From contig NZ_JAGQCJ010000001.1 in the NCBI RefSeq assembly GCF_024346135.1, positions 124,001 to 188,000 of the forward strand: a stretch of 64,000 bases of DNA, read 5' to 3'. The translations under genes and the position numbers were made by a program. The DNA comes from Cyanobium sp. CH-040 (GTDB lineage Bacteria > Cyanobacteriota > Cyanobacteriia > PCC-6307 > Cyanobiaceae). Below the pieces are notes generated by a model. The model saw nothing but the letters and a program-made list of their open reading frames with translations, searched no databases and was not told the origin of the DNA. Below, piece by piece: positions 1 to 7,632 of the stretch (its first letter is position 1; each line of letters opens with the position of its first letter).

Positions 1-2919
1 GCTAACGCAGTCTAGATACTGTGTTTTATTGATATATATTCTTTGACCTTCTGATTTATAGTTAACAATTGTATTGTTTCCGCTTCCTTCAAAACTTGGC
101 AGGTTGCCCCAGTCTTTCTTCCTTAAGTGATAACATGCTAATTCGTGACCTACCGCTACTATCCTGCCAAAAACCTCATATGAGTCCACGAGAAATACAT
201 GCATAAAGTCTCTTTTTAACAGATCATCATACTTCTCCCTAAACAGATGAGACTGGGACAACCCAAATATATAGAACAAGATATCTTCTGGGTGGATTAC
301 CTCCCTATGCATGGGACGCTCTAAACCCCAATCTAGTGGCGTGCAGTCAAAACTAACGCCATACAGTTTCTGGATCTCTTCTATGAACCTCTTATCATAG
401 TGGTTACTCCTTTGAATACTAGAACTTACTGATTGACTTACTCCTAAACCCGACTTATTGCTATATAGAGGGAAAACATAGTTAATATCATAATTGGCAA
501 ATGCTTTATGGGCGACAACGCAATCACTTATAGCGCACCCCCAGTTATCCTTTGTTTGCCTTGTTGTAACAAGAGCAAGATTTCCTGGACACAACAGATG
601 ACTATTAACACGTTCTCGTCGGTGAACTGCTACACTGCTATCAAAGACCGTGTAGCGGAAATTAAACGGTCTATACAACACCCTGACAATCATGCTTTTC
701 CAGTCTTTAGCGCATAAACTATTCTTCGCATTAACATAGTTCCACTGATTGGTTGAGCAAAGTCGAAAACGTCGCCTTGCTTCTTCTTCTGTCTTTGTCT
801 CCAGAAACCACTCGATCTTCTCGACTAGTTCATCCTGCGTTAATGCAAACGCGAATTCATCGTGAGTCGAAACTAGTCCTGGCGCTGGACTGCCGGCACC
901 ACTAAATATAAATGGCAACGATGGGAATCCCATGTAGTCCTGTGAACTACTTTCATTGATTGGTACAAATAACCATCGATTCTCCTGAGAAGGACTCAAT
1001 ATCTTCCAATCAAAGTCGTCGAGGGATGATTCCATAAGATCATTGTATTTTCTTTCCCTTTTTCCTTTAATAGATGCATAATAGACTTTTGCATCATGGT
1101 TCTCAGAACCTCCATCTGATTCATCCGATTTCTTGATAAAGAGCGTAATGGCAACCCCTTGTCCGACACCCACGAATACGTTCTCATCGCGCATACCTTC
1201 ACTTGTCTTATCTTTCTTCTTTTGATTCCCATGAAGATCGATTATATAGATACTATCATATGTCAACAACAGACTCTTTCTCATCCCAAGAAACGTTGGA
1301 TTATCTAAATATGAATTATCCGTGATAAAGGCAACTATTCCCTTGCCCGTTCTTTCAATTCTCCACTGGGCAAAACGAATAAACTTTACGTAGTCGTTAT
1401 TTAACCACTTTGCTTGACCTGGTTTTGATAATTCACTATATCCCTTTTTGTAATCGTCTACGAGTCCTCTGATCCACGCCGTATTTGTCTGAGAATGCCC
1501 TTGGTATGGAGGATTACCTATTACTACCATCACATCCTCCTTTGACTTTACCCTTTCTGCTCCTATAGTCTCCTGCGCAATTTCATGTGCAAAGATCGAA
1601 CCATGGGTTGACTCTTCTGGCGCTATGAGACTATTAGTTAAATATATGCCAATTCTGGCATCCTCATCTGGATGTACGTCAAGACCCAGTTGTGCGCTTA
1701 CCAATAAGTGTGCAATAGTATATGGTGCACACTCAAGTTCAAAACCAAAGAGACGTTTGACCATGTTTTCACGAATATAACTATCCCAAATTCCTTCCAT
1801 TCCTTCATTCTTAACCTCCCCTGAGATTAATCTGATTATTTCAAGCAGGAATGTACCTGTCCCTGCAGCAGGATCAAGAATTATTGGTTGCTGGAGAATT
1901 CCTGATCCAAAGTCGCCTGCAAGACCATTTTTAAATCTAAACACGTCTTTAAGTATAAGATTAATATTTCTGCATATAAATCTCACAATTGGTTTTGGAG
2001 TATAATAACTGCCTGTCTTCTCTCTGAGGTCCGGATCATACTCACTCAAGAAGGTTTCGTAAAAGTGTAGTATTGTCTCGCTATGTGGATCTCCGGTGCT
2101 AAATCCTTCTGTTATGCGACGCAGATCTGAGGCATTTAGCGTTGAGACAATATCATCTAATATCCACACAGTATTCTTGTCAGCATTGTATCCTGCTACC
2201 TGCGCTAGTAATTCACGCAAGAATGGATTCATTGCTTCAAATAACGCATTCTGTCTAGTCACTAACTTTCCATCCTTGCTTGCATTAATAGCGGCAGCAA
2301 ACAGACCGTAGACAGCAGTTTGCGCCTGCATATCACAGAAACGATTAGCATCAAGATTAGATACTAGCGTCTCTTTATATGTCTGATATAACGTTGATAG
2401 TCTGCCTGCTCCGTTTTCTCGTTCGAATGCTATTTTAATACTGCTTTTTAGTAGGCGTGCTTTACCAGCAAGATTAACTGCCAGCGTTTTGGCACTTGAT
2501 ATCCCTTTGCCTGAATACGACAGAAAAGTGTTTATGAGAGTCTCCCACTCCGATTCATCTTGCTTTATGTTTGCGTGAAGAACTACGGTCCCATTCCTTA
2601 TTAATATAAAATCTAAATAGTTAGTGAAGACTAGATTCGGTAACGCTTCTCGATATCTTTTCAATTGCTCTGACTCTAGCGATGAGGTTAGGTTATGCCC
2701 TATATCCTTGCATTCTATATATCCAATAATCACGCCTTCTCTGTATACATGAATATCTGGTGCACCGCATTCAATGTGGGCGGGATCGTTTACCGCCCTT
2801 ATACCTTTGCCGCCAAGTAACTCTATCAAACTTTCAAGTTCACTTCTGTAACTTAACTCTTTTCCCCCAATCTTCCGCTTCTCTTCAATCCTCCGCAGAT
2901 ACCTGTTAAGTTCTTGCAT
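1..2919 (-). CDS. Type IIG/ISP-like restriction-modification enzyme (nuclease + N6-adenine methyltransferase), C-terminus beyond window
   Basis: An uninterrupted reading frame runs from an ATG at 2919 to the left edge, about 973 codons, so the C-terminus is missing. GGAGG lies six bases before this ATG; an in-frame ATG at 2925 abuts the same GGAGG and is less likely. Near residues 54-71 there is a PD-(D/E)xK-type nuclease signature (PD at 54-55, ExK at 69-71). Near residue 346 is methyltransferase motif I (DPAAGTGTF), and near residue 470 is the catalytic NPPY, typical of N6-adenine methylases. The remainder resembles the specificity half of type ISP enzymes. There is no helicase region between nuclease and methylase, so it is closer to a single-chain type IIG enzyme. 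It would methylate host DNA and cut unmodified DNA. The gene is AT-rich and sits in a low-G+C island, which suggests transfer. The motifs are seen; the type assignment is inferred. Confidence 0.85.
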   Translation of the reverse strand, partial: MQELNRYLRRIEEKRKIGGKELSYRSELESLIELLGGKGIRAVNDPAHIECGAPDIHVYREGVIIGYIECKDIGHNLTSSLESEQLKRYREALPNLVFTNYLDFILIRNGTVVLHANIKQDESEWETLINTFLSYSGKGISSAKTLAVNLAGKARLLKSSIKIAFERENGAGRLSTLYQTYKETLVSNLDANRFCDMQAQTAVYGLFAAAINASKDGKLVTRQNALFEAMNPFLRELLAQVAGYNADKNTVWILDDIVSTLNASDLRRITEGFSTGDPHSETILHFYETFLSEYDPDLREKTGSYYTPKPIVRFICRNINLILKDVFRFKNGLAGDFGSGILQQPIILDPAAGTGTFLLEIIRLISGEVKNEGMEGIWDSYIRENMVKRLFGFELECAPYTIAHLLVSAQLGLDVHPDEDARIGIYLTNSLIAPEESTHGSIFAHEIAQETIGAERVKSKEDVMVVIGNPPYQGHSQTNTAWIRGLVDDYKKGYSELSKPGQAKWLNNDYVKFIRFAQWRIERTGKGIVAFITDNSYLDNPTFLGMRKSLLLTYDSIYIIDLHGNQKKKDKTSEGMRDENVFVGVGQGVAITLFIKKSDESDGGSENHDAKVYYASIKGKRERKYNDLMESSLDDFDWKILSPSQENRWLFVPINESSSQDYMGFPSLPFIFSGAGSPAPGLVSTHDEFAFALTQDELVEKIEWFLETKTEEEARRRFRLCSTNQWNYVNAKNSLCAKDWKSMIVRVLYRPFNFRYTVFDSSVAVHRRERVNSHLLCPGNLALVTTRQTKDNWGCAISDCVVAHKAFANYDINYVFPLYSNKSGLGVSQSVSSSIQRSNHYDKRFIEEIQKLYGVSFDCTPLDWGLERPMHREVIHPEDILFYIFGLSQSHLFREKYDDLLKRDFMHVFLVDSYEVFGRIVAVGHELACYHLRKKDWGNLPSFEGSGNNTIVNYKSEGQRIYINKTQYLDCVS

Positions 2920-2925
2920 TGTCAT

Positions 2926-3511
2926 CCTCCATTCAATATGCGCTGGAAATGTTATGATGCAATCTCTGCCTGGACTCTGATACGTAACGACTGCCCAATG
3001 CTCCCATTCTCATGGTCTCCCTTCTTCTGCACTGCTCCCCAACCATTTCTGAGGTCCATATCTGTCCCCAATGTATGCTAGAGACGTCAAGATCTCGGTC
3101 ACCACACTCCCCCAGGTCCTCGTCCTTGTCCTGGACGGTCGTAAAGGTCGCTGAGTCGGTCACTGGGGATCTGGATCGTCTTACCAGTTTGCCCAACCTC
3201 ACCTGATTGTGCAGCGGATAGGCGTCATCCGATGCACTTTCCAACTGCCTGATCCTTTTTGTCGTATTTCTGCATTCTTGACTTCTGTTCTTCCAATAAA
3301 AGGCGCCCTCATCCGTAAGGACAAGGGCGCGGTTAACGTACAGGGTCAAATCCATGATAGGCAAAACCTTTATTTAATTCATAGGCATACTTGCAAAGGA
3401 CAATATGACTAGATGATGGACCCAATATTTACTTTCTATCTGACTAGTGCTTATAATTATGGGTGTCCATCACGCCTACGAGTTCGGCACTAGCATCCAA
3501 TCTTCCACAAC
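2926..3511. other. AT-rich intergenic stretch without a convincing gene
   Basis: About 590 bases between the restriction-modification gene and the orphan gene upstream. A 143-codon frame on the minus strand (2933-3364) ends just before the restriction gene, but its product has no recognisable domain and part of it reads through a hairpin (3303-3330), so I do not call it. The stretch also holds a 7-bp inverted repeat, CTAGTGC at 3444-3450 and GCACTAG at 3487-3493, with TATAAT at 3452-3457 between the arms. Confidence 0.5.
3295..3330 (-). terminator. Probable rho-independent terminator downstream of the 3512-4132 gene
   Basis: Arms GCGCCCT (3303-3309) and AGGGCGC (3324-3330) enclose a second short stem TCC/GGA with a GTAA loop. 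Read on the minus strand the hairpin is followed by CTTTTATT, a weak T-tract. It lies about 180 bases beyond the stop of the gene at 3512-4132 and before the restriction gene, so it would separate the two transcripts. Confidence 0.45.
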
Positions 3512-4132
3512 TTACCAATCTGCATTTGCGAGCACTATTCTCGCTAAGTATCTTAGATAACCACTATACCCAGAAATCTGTGTACATCTAGAGGATTCAA
3601 TGTCAATCCCTAATCCTGAAACATGTCCATTACACAAACCACATATTATGAAAACTATTGATATCTGTAGTTCCCACTCCAATTCCTGTAACGGAATAGC
3701 AGTATCAGCATACGCTGACGAATTGCGACAGTGCCCGTTACGAGCAGCAGGCAAGCAATGCTGCTCGTTGTAACTCTTTAGACCCTCAAGCAATGTGGCA
3801 GCATGATCGTTATATTTTGCCGCTTCTCTAAGGTCGAACCATTTGAAGTCTTTAGTCTTGCCTCCTCGCGTACATTCTTTCTTATAATCTAGAACAAAAT
3901 CCGGGATAACATTATTCATAATTGATACACGATCAACATGAATTCCGTTCTCCCCCTTGATTTCCTGATTGTTCAGATACTTGCAAATATCTGCTTCTGA
4001 GACGCAGATTTCTTCGGGAATGCTTAGATTCCATAGATAGAGTCTTTTCTTAAACTCTTTATTCTGGATTCTTCCATCAACTACGGTCGGAATCTTGACC
4101 GTTGTGTATGCACATAAATTTTTTAAAACCAT
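3512..4132 (-). CDS. Hypothetical protein of the AT-rich island
   Basis: A 206-residue open frame with no family I recognise. The first 120 residues look like ordinary mixed alpha/beta protein. The segment around residues 115-135 is encoded by an imperfect hairpin repeat (3729-3784) that recurs upstream at 4463-4507, so the C-terminal third may be a chimeric tail. No good ribosome site precedes the ATG at 4132; the frame continues upstream to a TTG at 4178, which would add 15 residues. A good promoter lies at 4258-4286. The base composition matches the adjacent restriction gene rather than the chromosome. A diverged restriction or accessory protein is possible, but nothing in the sequence proves it. 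Confidence 0.5.
   Translation of the reverse strand: MVLKNLCAYTTVKIPTVVDGRIQNKEFKKRLYLWNLSIPEEICVSEADICKYLNNQEIKGENGIHVDRVSIMNNVIPDFVLDYKKECTRGGKTKDFKWFDLREAAKYNDHAATLLEGLKSYNEQHCLPAARNGHCRNSSAYADTAIPLQELEWELQISIVFIICGLCNGHVSGLGIDIESSRCTQISGYSGYLRYLARIVLANADW
3729..3784. repeat. Imperfect hairpin repeat, copy A
   Basis: Starts with CAGTGCC, contains GTTACGAGCAGCA (3737-3749) facing TGCTGCTC...GTAAC (3759-3774), shares the core AGCAATGCTGC (3754-3764) with copy B, and ends with TTAGACC (3778-3784). It lies inside the reading frame of the 3512-4132 gene. Confidence 0.55.
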
Positions 4133-4257
4133 AGTCTTTATGAAATATAGGATAATTTGCCCTGTAACCCCGGATCAAGGGAAAATATTCTTTAGATTCT
4201 CTCTAAACGGTATTATCTTCCGCCCACTTGAGGCAAATTGCCCCTTTTGGTCTCCAA

Positions 4258-4286
4258 ACTATATCACAAACCTCGTGTGCCGGCAA
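4258..4286 (-). promoter_or_regulatory. Sigma70-type promoter for the 3512-4132 gene
   Basis: On the minus strand, TTGCCG (4281-4286) is followed after exactly 17 bases by TATAGT (4258-4263). These match 4 of 6 and 5 of 6 consensus positions. Predicted transcription start is near 4251, giving a leader of about 118 bases. Confidence 0.55.
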
Positions 4287-4462
4287 CCGCCAATGTGCCA
4301 CTTCTGCAACTGTCTCTTTATGCGTGTCTTCCCCTATTCAATCCGCTGAGAACGGTTCTCTTAGGGCAAGTGTAGTCTCCTCACACCCTTTGAGCAACCG
4401 ACTCTGTGAGACAGCGCAACCCTGTATGTGCTCAACACCCTCCTGACCATTACCGCTAAACC

Positions 4463-4507
4463 CAGTGCCGGACAGCAATGCTGCCGTACTTGATGCTTGC
4501 TTAGACC
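4463..4507. repeat. Imperfect hairpin repeat, copy B
   Basis: Same order of conserved blocks as copy A: CAGTGCC (4463-4469), AGCAATGCTGC (4474-4484) and TTAGACC (4501-4507). The middle folds as CGGaCAGCA/TGCTGCCG. It is 45 bases long against 56 in copy A. Confidence 0.5.
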
Positions 4508-4710
4508 GTGTACTTCTATGAGTTAATATACTGTCTGATATATTCAGAACTATTCCGTGCTTCAGTCACTGCTATAAGCACATATCAACAACAGTGCTGT
4601 GTATAATGCTGCTCTGTAATCACAGGTCTGCTCTTGTCTTTATATTGAGGTCTTCTGTCAAATCGTTCCGGATCAGATGTGTCAACACTGAGAGCAGTCG
4701 CATTCAACCC

Positions 4711-4938
4711 ATGCCCTTTGCTGCTGCTGCTCCCGTTCCAGACCTTGCTACTGCCGTCCTGCTTGCTCAGGACGATCTGAGCACCCGCCTTACGGTTTTG
4801 ACCCTGAGCGCACAAAGCAGATCCGAGCAGGTCGCCCAGGTGCTGGAACTGCTGAAGGATCTCTCGGATCTGGTGGGTGAATGCGAAGAGGCACTCGGTC
4901 TCTCAGGTGTTCCTAGTCTTGCCGTGCACGATTTCTAG
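4711..4938 (+). CDS. Small hypothetical protein, 75 aa
   Basis: The longer open frame starts at 4594, but protein-like sequence begins at the ATG at 4711 (MPFAAAAPVP). The product is small, Leu/Ala/Glu-rich and predicted helical, with no signal peptide and no family I recognise. Thirteen bases separate its stop from the next plus-strand gene, so the two probably form a small operon. Codon use is closer to the chromosome than to the AT-rich genes to its left. Confidence 0.5.
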   Translation: MPFAAAAPVPDLATAVLLAQDDLSTRLTVLTLSAQSRSEQVAQVLELLKDLSDLVGECEEALGLSGVPSLAVHDF

Positions 4939-4951
4939 GTGGTATCCGCTC

Positions 4952-5125
4952 ATGCCTCTGATTCCTCGTTGGCGCTATATGACCGATGACGCAAAAGCAC
5001 TCACAAAACGCACTGCCGTTTCCGGACTGGTCATTCTGGTGGTCTTGCTGGTCTTCAGATCGCTGATTCCTTGGGTGCTGGTGGCAGTGGTTGCTTGGTG
5101 GATCTGGAAGGTGTTTAGCAAGTAG
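4952..5125 (+). CDS. Small integral membrane protein, 57 aa
   Basis: Starts at the ATG at 4952, preceded by AGGTGG at a workable distance. After a short charged N-terminus (about residues 1-21) comes one long hydrophobic stretch that could span the membrane once or twice (about residues 22-54, rich in V, L, I, W) and a short basic tail (KVFSK). The function is unknown. It follows the 75-residue gene by 13 bases. Confidence 0.55.
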   Translation: MPLIPRWRYMTDDAKALTKRTAVSGLVILVVLLVFRSLIPWVLVAVVAWWIWKVFSK

Positions 5126-5136
5126 TGACTTGGAAC

Positions 5137-5310
5137 TTAGGACTTCTTTGACCACATTTTTTCTAGGGTCTTCCGAAACTCATTACCACTCATGGGTCTT
5201 GCCAGATTTCGCCTGCGAAGGAACACGCTGCCGATCCACCAGATCTGCAAAGCAGCGAAGGCAAGGGCAACCAGACCCAGTTGAATGTATCCCCAGTTCA
5301 GGTGCTCCAT
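5137..5310 (-). CDS. Mini membrane protein, 57 aa, paralogue of its upstream neighbour
   Basis: The ATG at 5308-5310 shares one base with the stop of the upstream gene (TGATG), indicating translational coupling. The product has a single N-terminal membrane segment (about residues 6-30) with paired Trp, then Phe-Arg-Arg, and ends with NEFRKTLEKMW. The neighbour has the same plan: hydrophobic segment, FW, LFRK, then FRQSLERIW. The two are therefore likely duplicates. The C-terminal charged helix may contact a partner in the cytoplasm. The function is unknown. Confidence 0.55.
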   Translation of the reverse strand: MEHLNWGYIQLGLVALAFAALQIWWIGSVFLRRRNLARPMSGNEFRKTLEKMWSKKS

Positions 5311-5513
5311 CACGCCCTCTGCTCATCTTTCTGCCAGATCCGTTCCAGCGACTGCCGGAAGCGATCAGTGCCGGTTGTGGCGTTGCCCAGGTGCTTTCGG
5401 AACAAGGCAGTGAGACGCCAGAACTTCATCCCTGCGGCAATCGCAAAGATTGTCCAGGGAAGCAGCATCCAGAGAGGATTGTTCATCAGGACATTCTGAT
5501 TGATTAGTCGCAT
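5310..5513 (-). CDS. Mini membrane protein, 67 aa, paralogue of its downstream neighbour
   Basis: ATG at 5513; an internal ATG at 5486 (MNNPLWM) is an equally plausible start and gives a protein closer in length to the paralogue. One membrane segment lies near residues 13-30, followed by a basic helix with FRQSLERIW near the C-terminus. The stop overlaps the start of the paralogous gene by one base. The function is unknown; the conserved arrangement with the paralogue is the best support that it is real. Confidence 0.55.
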   Translation of the reverse strand: MRLINQNVLMNNPLWMLLPWTIFAIAAGMKFWRLTALFRKHLGNATTGTDRFRQSLERIWQKDEQRA

Positions 5514-5716
5514 AGTAAACCACTCTGGATCGTGAAGTAAGTCTTTTCTTCACGGACTTTGCTGCCGGAGGGTGACTTTCCTCCTCTTGTTCTACCGATT
5601 AACCTGAATTCTTGATTATTAATATAGAAGTAGTACTGCTCGGTCAGAATTGCCAGCGTCGTGAGTTTTTGCTTGGGAGCAGTTTCGCCGGGGACTGTCT
5701 TTTTCTTTGACTGCAA
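5504..5716 (-). CDS. Hypothetical protein or gene fragment with no ATG
   Basis: A 70-codon frame that can only begin at a TTG (5716). The same frame stays open upstream to about 5818 with protein-like content and no ATG or GTG, which suggests a truncated gene. It overlaps the start of the next mini membrane protein gene by 10 bases. There is no recognisable domain. It lies just inside the boundary where base composition rises sharply toward the chromosomal level. Confidence 0.3.
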   Translation of the reverse strand: MQSKKKTVPGETAPKQKLTTLAILTEQYYFYINNQEFRLIGRTRGGKSPSGSKVREEKTYFTIQSGLLCD

Positions 5717-5922
5717 TGCTTTGTTGTCTCGTCCCAGGTTGTCCCCTGTTGTCTCAAATATGTGTTGTTGGAGGTGTTGGTGGATTGCCTCCTCAAGGGT
5801 ATCTGCGTTCCTGTCATCTTTCTATTATTAAGGGATGATGCCCGTGCTGTGACACCTGTCTAACTGTCCTGGCGCCACACTCGCTCTTCCCTCTTCGTCC
5901 CCTGGCGTCCCCTGAGGTTTCC

Positions 5923-7101
5923 TTGGGTGTTGATGGAAGTGTTGTTGGAACGGTCACGCACCGCCCTAGTGCCATTGAGAAGTCTTGCGGTATCAGCACT
6001 CTTGAACCCATATTGACGGACACCCTCTCCGTTGCTGCCGACGCCGCATCCCCGCCTGCCCCTGCGGCGATGTCCAGATTCAGGCCCGGCCTCCTTGTGC
6101 GCGATCCGGGCGGGCTGCACGATGAATCGGCGTTCCCGAGTGCCGTGACCACAGCCTTCGCCTTCCTGGGAGACAGCACCCTGGATTTCGGCAACCTCAG
6201 CGAGGCCGCCGCGTTTCTGGGTGAGCCCGCTCCATTCCGCCAGAAGCGCTATGCCGGCGGCGGCAAGGTGAAGGCTTCCGATGGCTTCGTGCTCGGCGAG
6301 CAGATCGTCCGCCAGCTCGGGGCCGGCAGCCGGAGCTCGCCGGCCCGGTTGCGCTCCGCCGAGCTGATCAACCTCTCCGATCAGCCGCTGCGGCAGGGGT
6401 TGCGCGGCAAGGATCCCAATGCCCAGGTGTTCAACTTTGCCTACGCCGGGGCCACCTCGGGCCGCCGCGGATCCGATCTCGCCGGACTGCGGAACTTCGA
6501 CATCGGACTGCGCCGACAGGCCTCCACCCTGGCCAGCGCCGCCCGGTTCCTGCCGCGCGGCAGCGATCTGGACGTGATCATCAGCGCCGGCAGCAACGAC
6601 ATCTTCGACTTCCTCGAATCCAACCGCGATCCGATCACACGGGTGCTGGTCACACCGGGTGGCAGCGACAATCGACGCCTCGCCAACAAGGTTGCCTCCA
6701 GGATCGTTGGCAACATTGATGCTGCCCTTGATTCAATCACTGGGCTTTACGATGAAGCGGTTGTCTTCGGCCCGGCTCCACTCAGTGATATTCCCATCAT
6801 TCGATCTCTGTCCAATGATTTCAAAGACAAGGTGCCACTGCTCGGCGGATCTCTGCGCAGTGAGTTCAGAAGCTTCGTGAATCAGATCAGTGCTTCGGTG
6901 AACCGGAGACTGGATCGCAAGTACAACTCAAGCACCCGCAATGGGATCTTTGCCGTCGACGGGATCGAAGCCTGGAAATCCGTGAGATCTCCCGGCTTCG
7001 TCGACTCCATCCATCCTGATTCCCGCACCAACGGCCGTCTCGCCAGCAACGCCGTGACCCAGATTGCCAATGCCGCCGGTTTCGACAGCTTTGGATTGTG
7101 A
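5923..7101 (+). CDS. SGNH/GDSL-family hydrolase
   Basis: An esterase/lipase-type hydrolase of the SGNH superfamily. Block I GDST with the nucleophile Ser is near residue 85, a block II glycine lies in YAGATSG near 175, block III GSND is near 221, and the DxxH of block V (DSIHPD) is near residue 365. All catalytic elements are therefore present. The chosen start is a TTG at 5923 with GAGG five bases upstream; the first ATG is at 6070 and would remove about 49 poorly conserved residues. There is no clear signal peptide. The substrate is unknown; family members act on lipids or acetylated sugars. It is a single gene at the right edge of the AT-rich island, with a hairpin at 7149-7169 behind it. 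Confidence 0.75.
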   Translation: MGVDGSVVGTVTHRPSAIEKSCGISTLEPILTDTLSVAADAASPPAPAAMSRFRPGLLVRDPGGLHDESAFPSAVTTAFAFLGDSTLDFGNLSEAAAFLGEPAPFRQKRYAGGGKVKASDGFVLGEQIVRQLGAGSRSSPARLRSAELINLSDQPLRQGLRGKDPNAQVFNFAYAGATSGRRGSDLAGLRNFDIGLRRQASTLASAARFLPRGSDLDVIISAGSNDIFDFLESNRDPITRVLVTPGGSDNRRLANKVASRIVGNIDAALDSITGLYDEAVVFGPAPLSDIPIIRSLSNDFKDKVPLLGGSLRSEFRSFVNQISASVNRRLDRKYNSSTRNGIFAVDGIEAWKSVRSPGFVDSIHPDSRTNGRLASNAVTQIANAAGFDSFGL

Positions 7102-7148
7102 GTCTTCGCTTCCCAGTGGTCAGCTGTGATGATGCATCGTGATGCATG

Positions 7149-7169
7149 GGCAGTCATGTGATGACTGCC
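7149..7169. terminator. Perfect hairpin between convergent genes
   Basis: GGCAGTCAT and ATGACTGCC form a perfect 9-bp stem with a three-base loop. It sits between the stop codons of two convergent genes, so it may act as a bidirectional terminator, although neither side has a long T-tract. Confidence 0.5.
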
Positions 7170-7185
7170 GTCTGCAGTTCCTGCT

Positions 7186-7548
7186 TCAGATCACCTTGGA
7201 TGCCGCGATTGCGTCCGTGATCTCGTAGATCGACCAGCCGTGCAGGATCAGGTGGCGCACGAAGCGAGCGGTTTCATCCTCGCCGGAAAGGCTGCGCTCT
7301 TCAAGCATCTCAGGGGTTGCCTTCCTGGCGCTCTTGAGGTGGTGAATGGCGCAGTAGTGGTGGCTGCCATTGCTGGTGCCGTTGTTGTAGACCACCCACC
7401 GGCCGCGGTAGGGAGCCTCGCAGTCACGCAGGCAGATCAGGGGGATCATGGCCGGCGGCTGGACCGGGGCCGGAGTGCCTGGGCGGGCCGCCGGTGGCGG
7501 AGAGTCCTCGACGGCTGGGCTCGAACTGGCGGGCTGGGGGATCAACAT
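7186..7548 (-). CDS. Hypothetical protein with Cys/His-rich middle
   Basis: Start taken at the ATG at 7548; a TTG at 7590 is also open. The N-terminal third is Pro/Ala-rich and probably disordered. The C-terminal part is well-formed protein sequence with a cluster of Cys and His (CLRDC, then SHHYCAIHH) that could bind a metal, followed by a helical end. I do not recognise the family. It could also begin near the methionine preceding PLICLRDC. Confidence 0.5.
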   Translation of the reverse strand: MLIPQPASSSPAVEDSPPPAARPGTPAPVQPPAMIPLICLRDCEAPYRGRWVVYNNGTSNGSHHYCAIHHLKSARKATPEMLEERSLSGEDETARFVRHLILHGWSIYEITDAIAASKVI

Positions 7549-7632
7549 CGGAGCAGGCCGGGAGAGCGATGAAGTCTTGGGTCCACACAAGGGCGTTGCC
7601 GATGCCTCTCTCTGTAGGGATCACTACAGACT

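Larger units (their letters stand above)
4133..4710. other. AT-rich upstream region with promoter and repeat, no gene called
   Basis: About 580 bases. It carries the minus-strand promoter at 4258-4286 with a leader of roughly 118 bases before the ATG at 4132, and hairpin repeat copy B at 4463-4507. The plus-strand frames at 4095-4349 and 4228-4446 have no recognisable content and are treated as chance frames. Confidence 0.5.

Noticed and set aside
2933-3364. A 143-codon frame just upstream of the restriction gene, considered as a controller protein
   Set aside because: No helix-turn-helix or other domain, and it reads through a hairpin that looks like a terminator.
3428-3457. A plus-strand promoter-like pair (TTTACT, 18 bases, TATAAT)
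   Set aside because: AT-rich surroundings make chance matches likely and no gene follows in that direction.
3729-3784. Hairpin repeat considered as a canonical integron attC site
   Set aside because: The conserved RYYYAAC and GTTRRRY core sequences are not both present, and no integrase gene is in the window.
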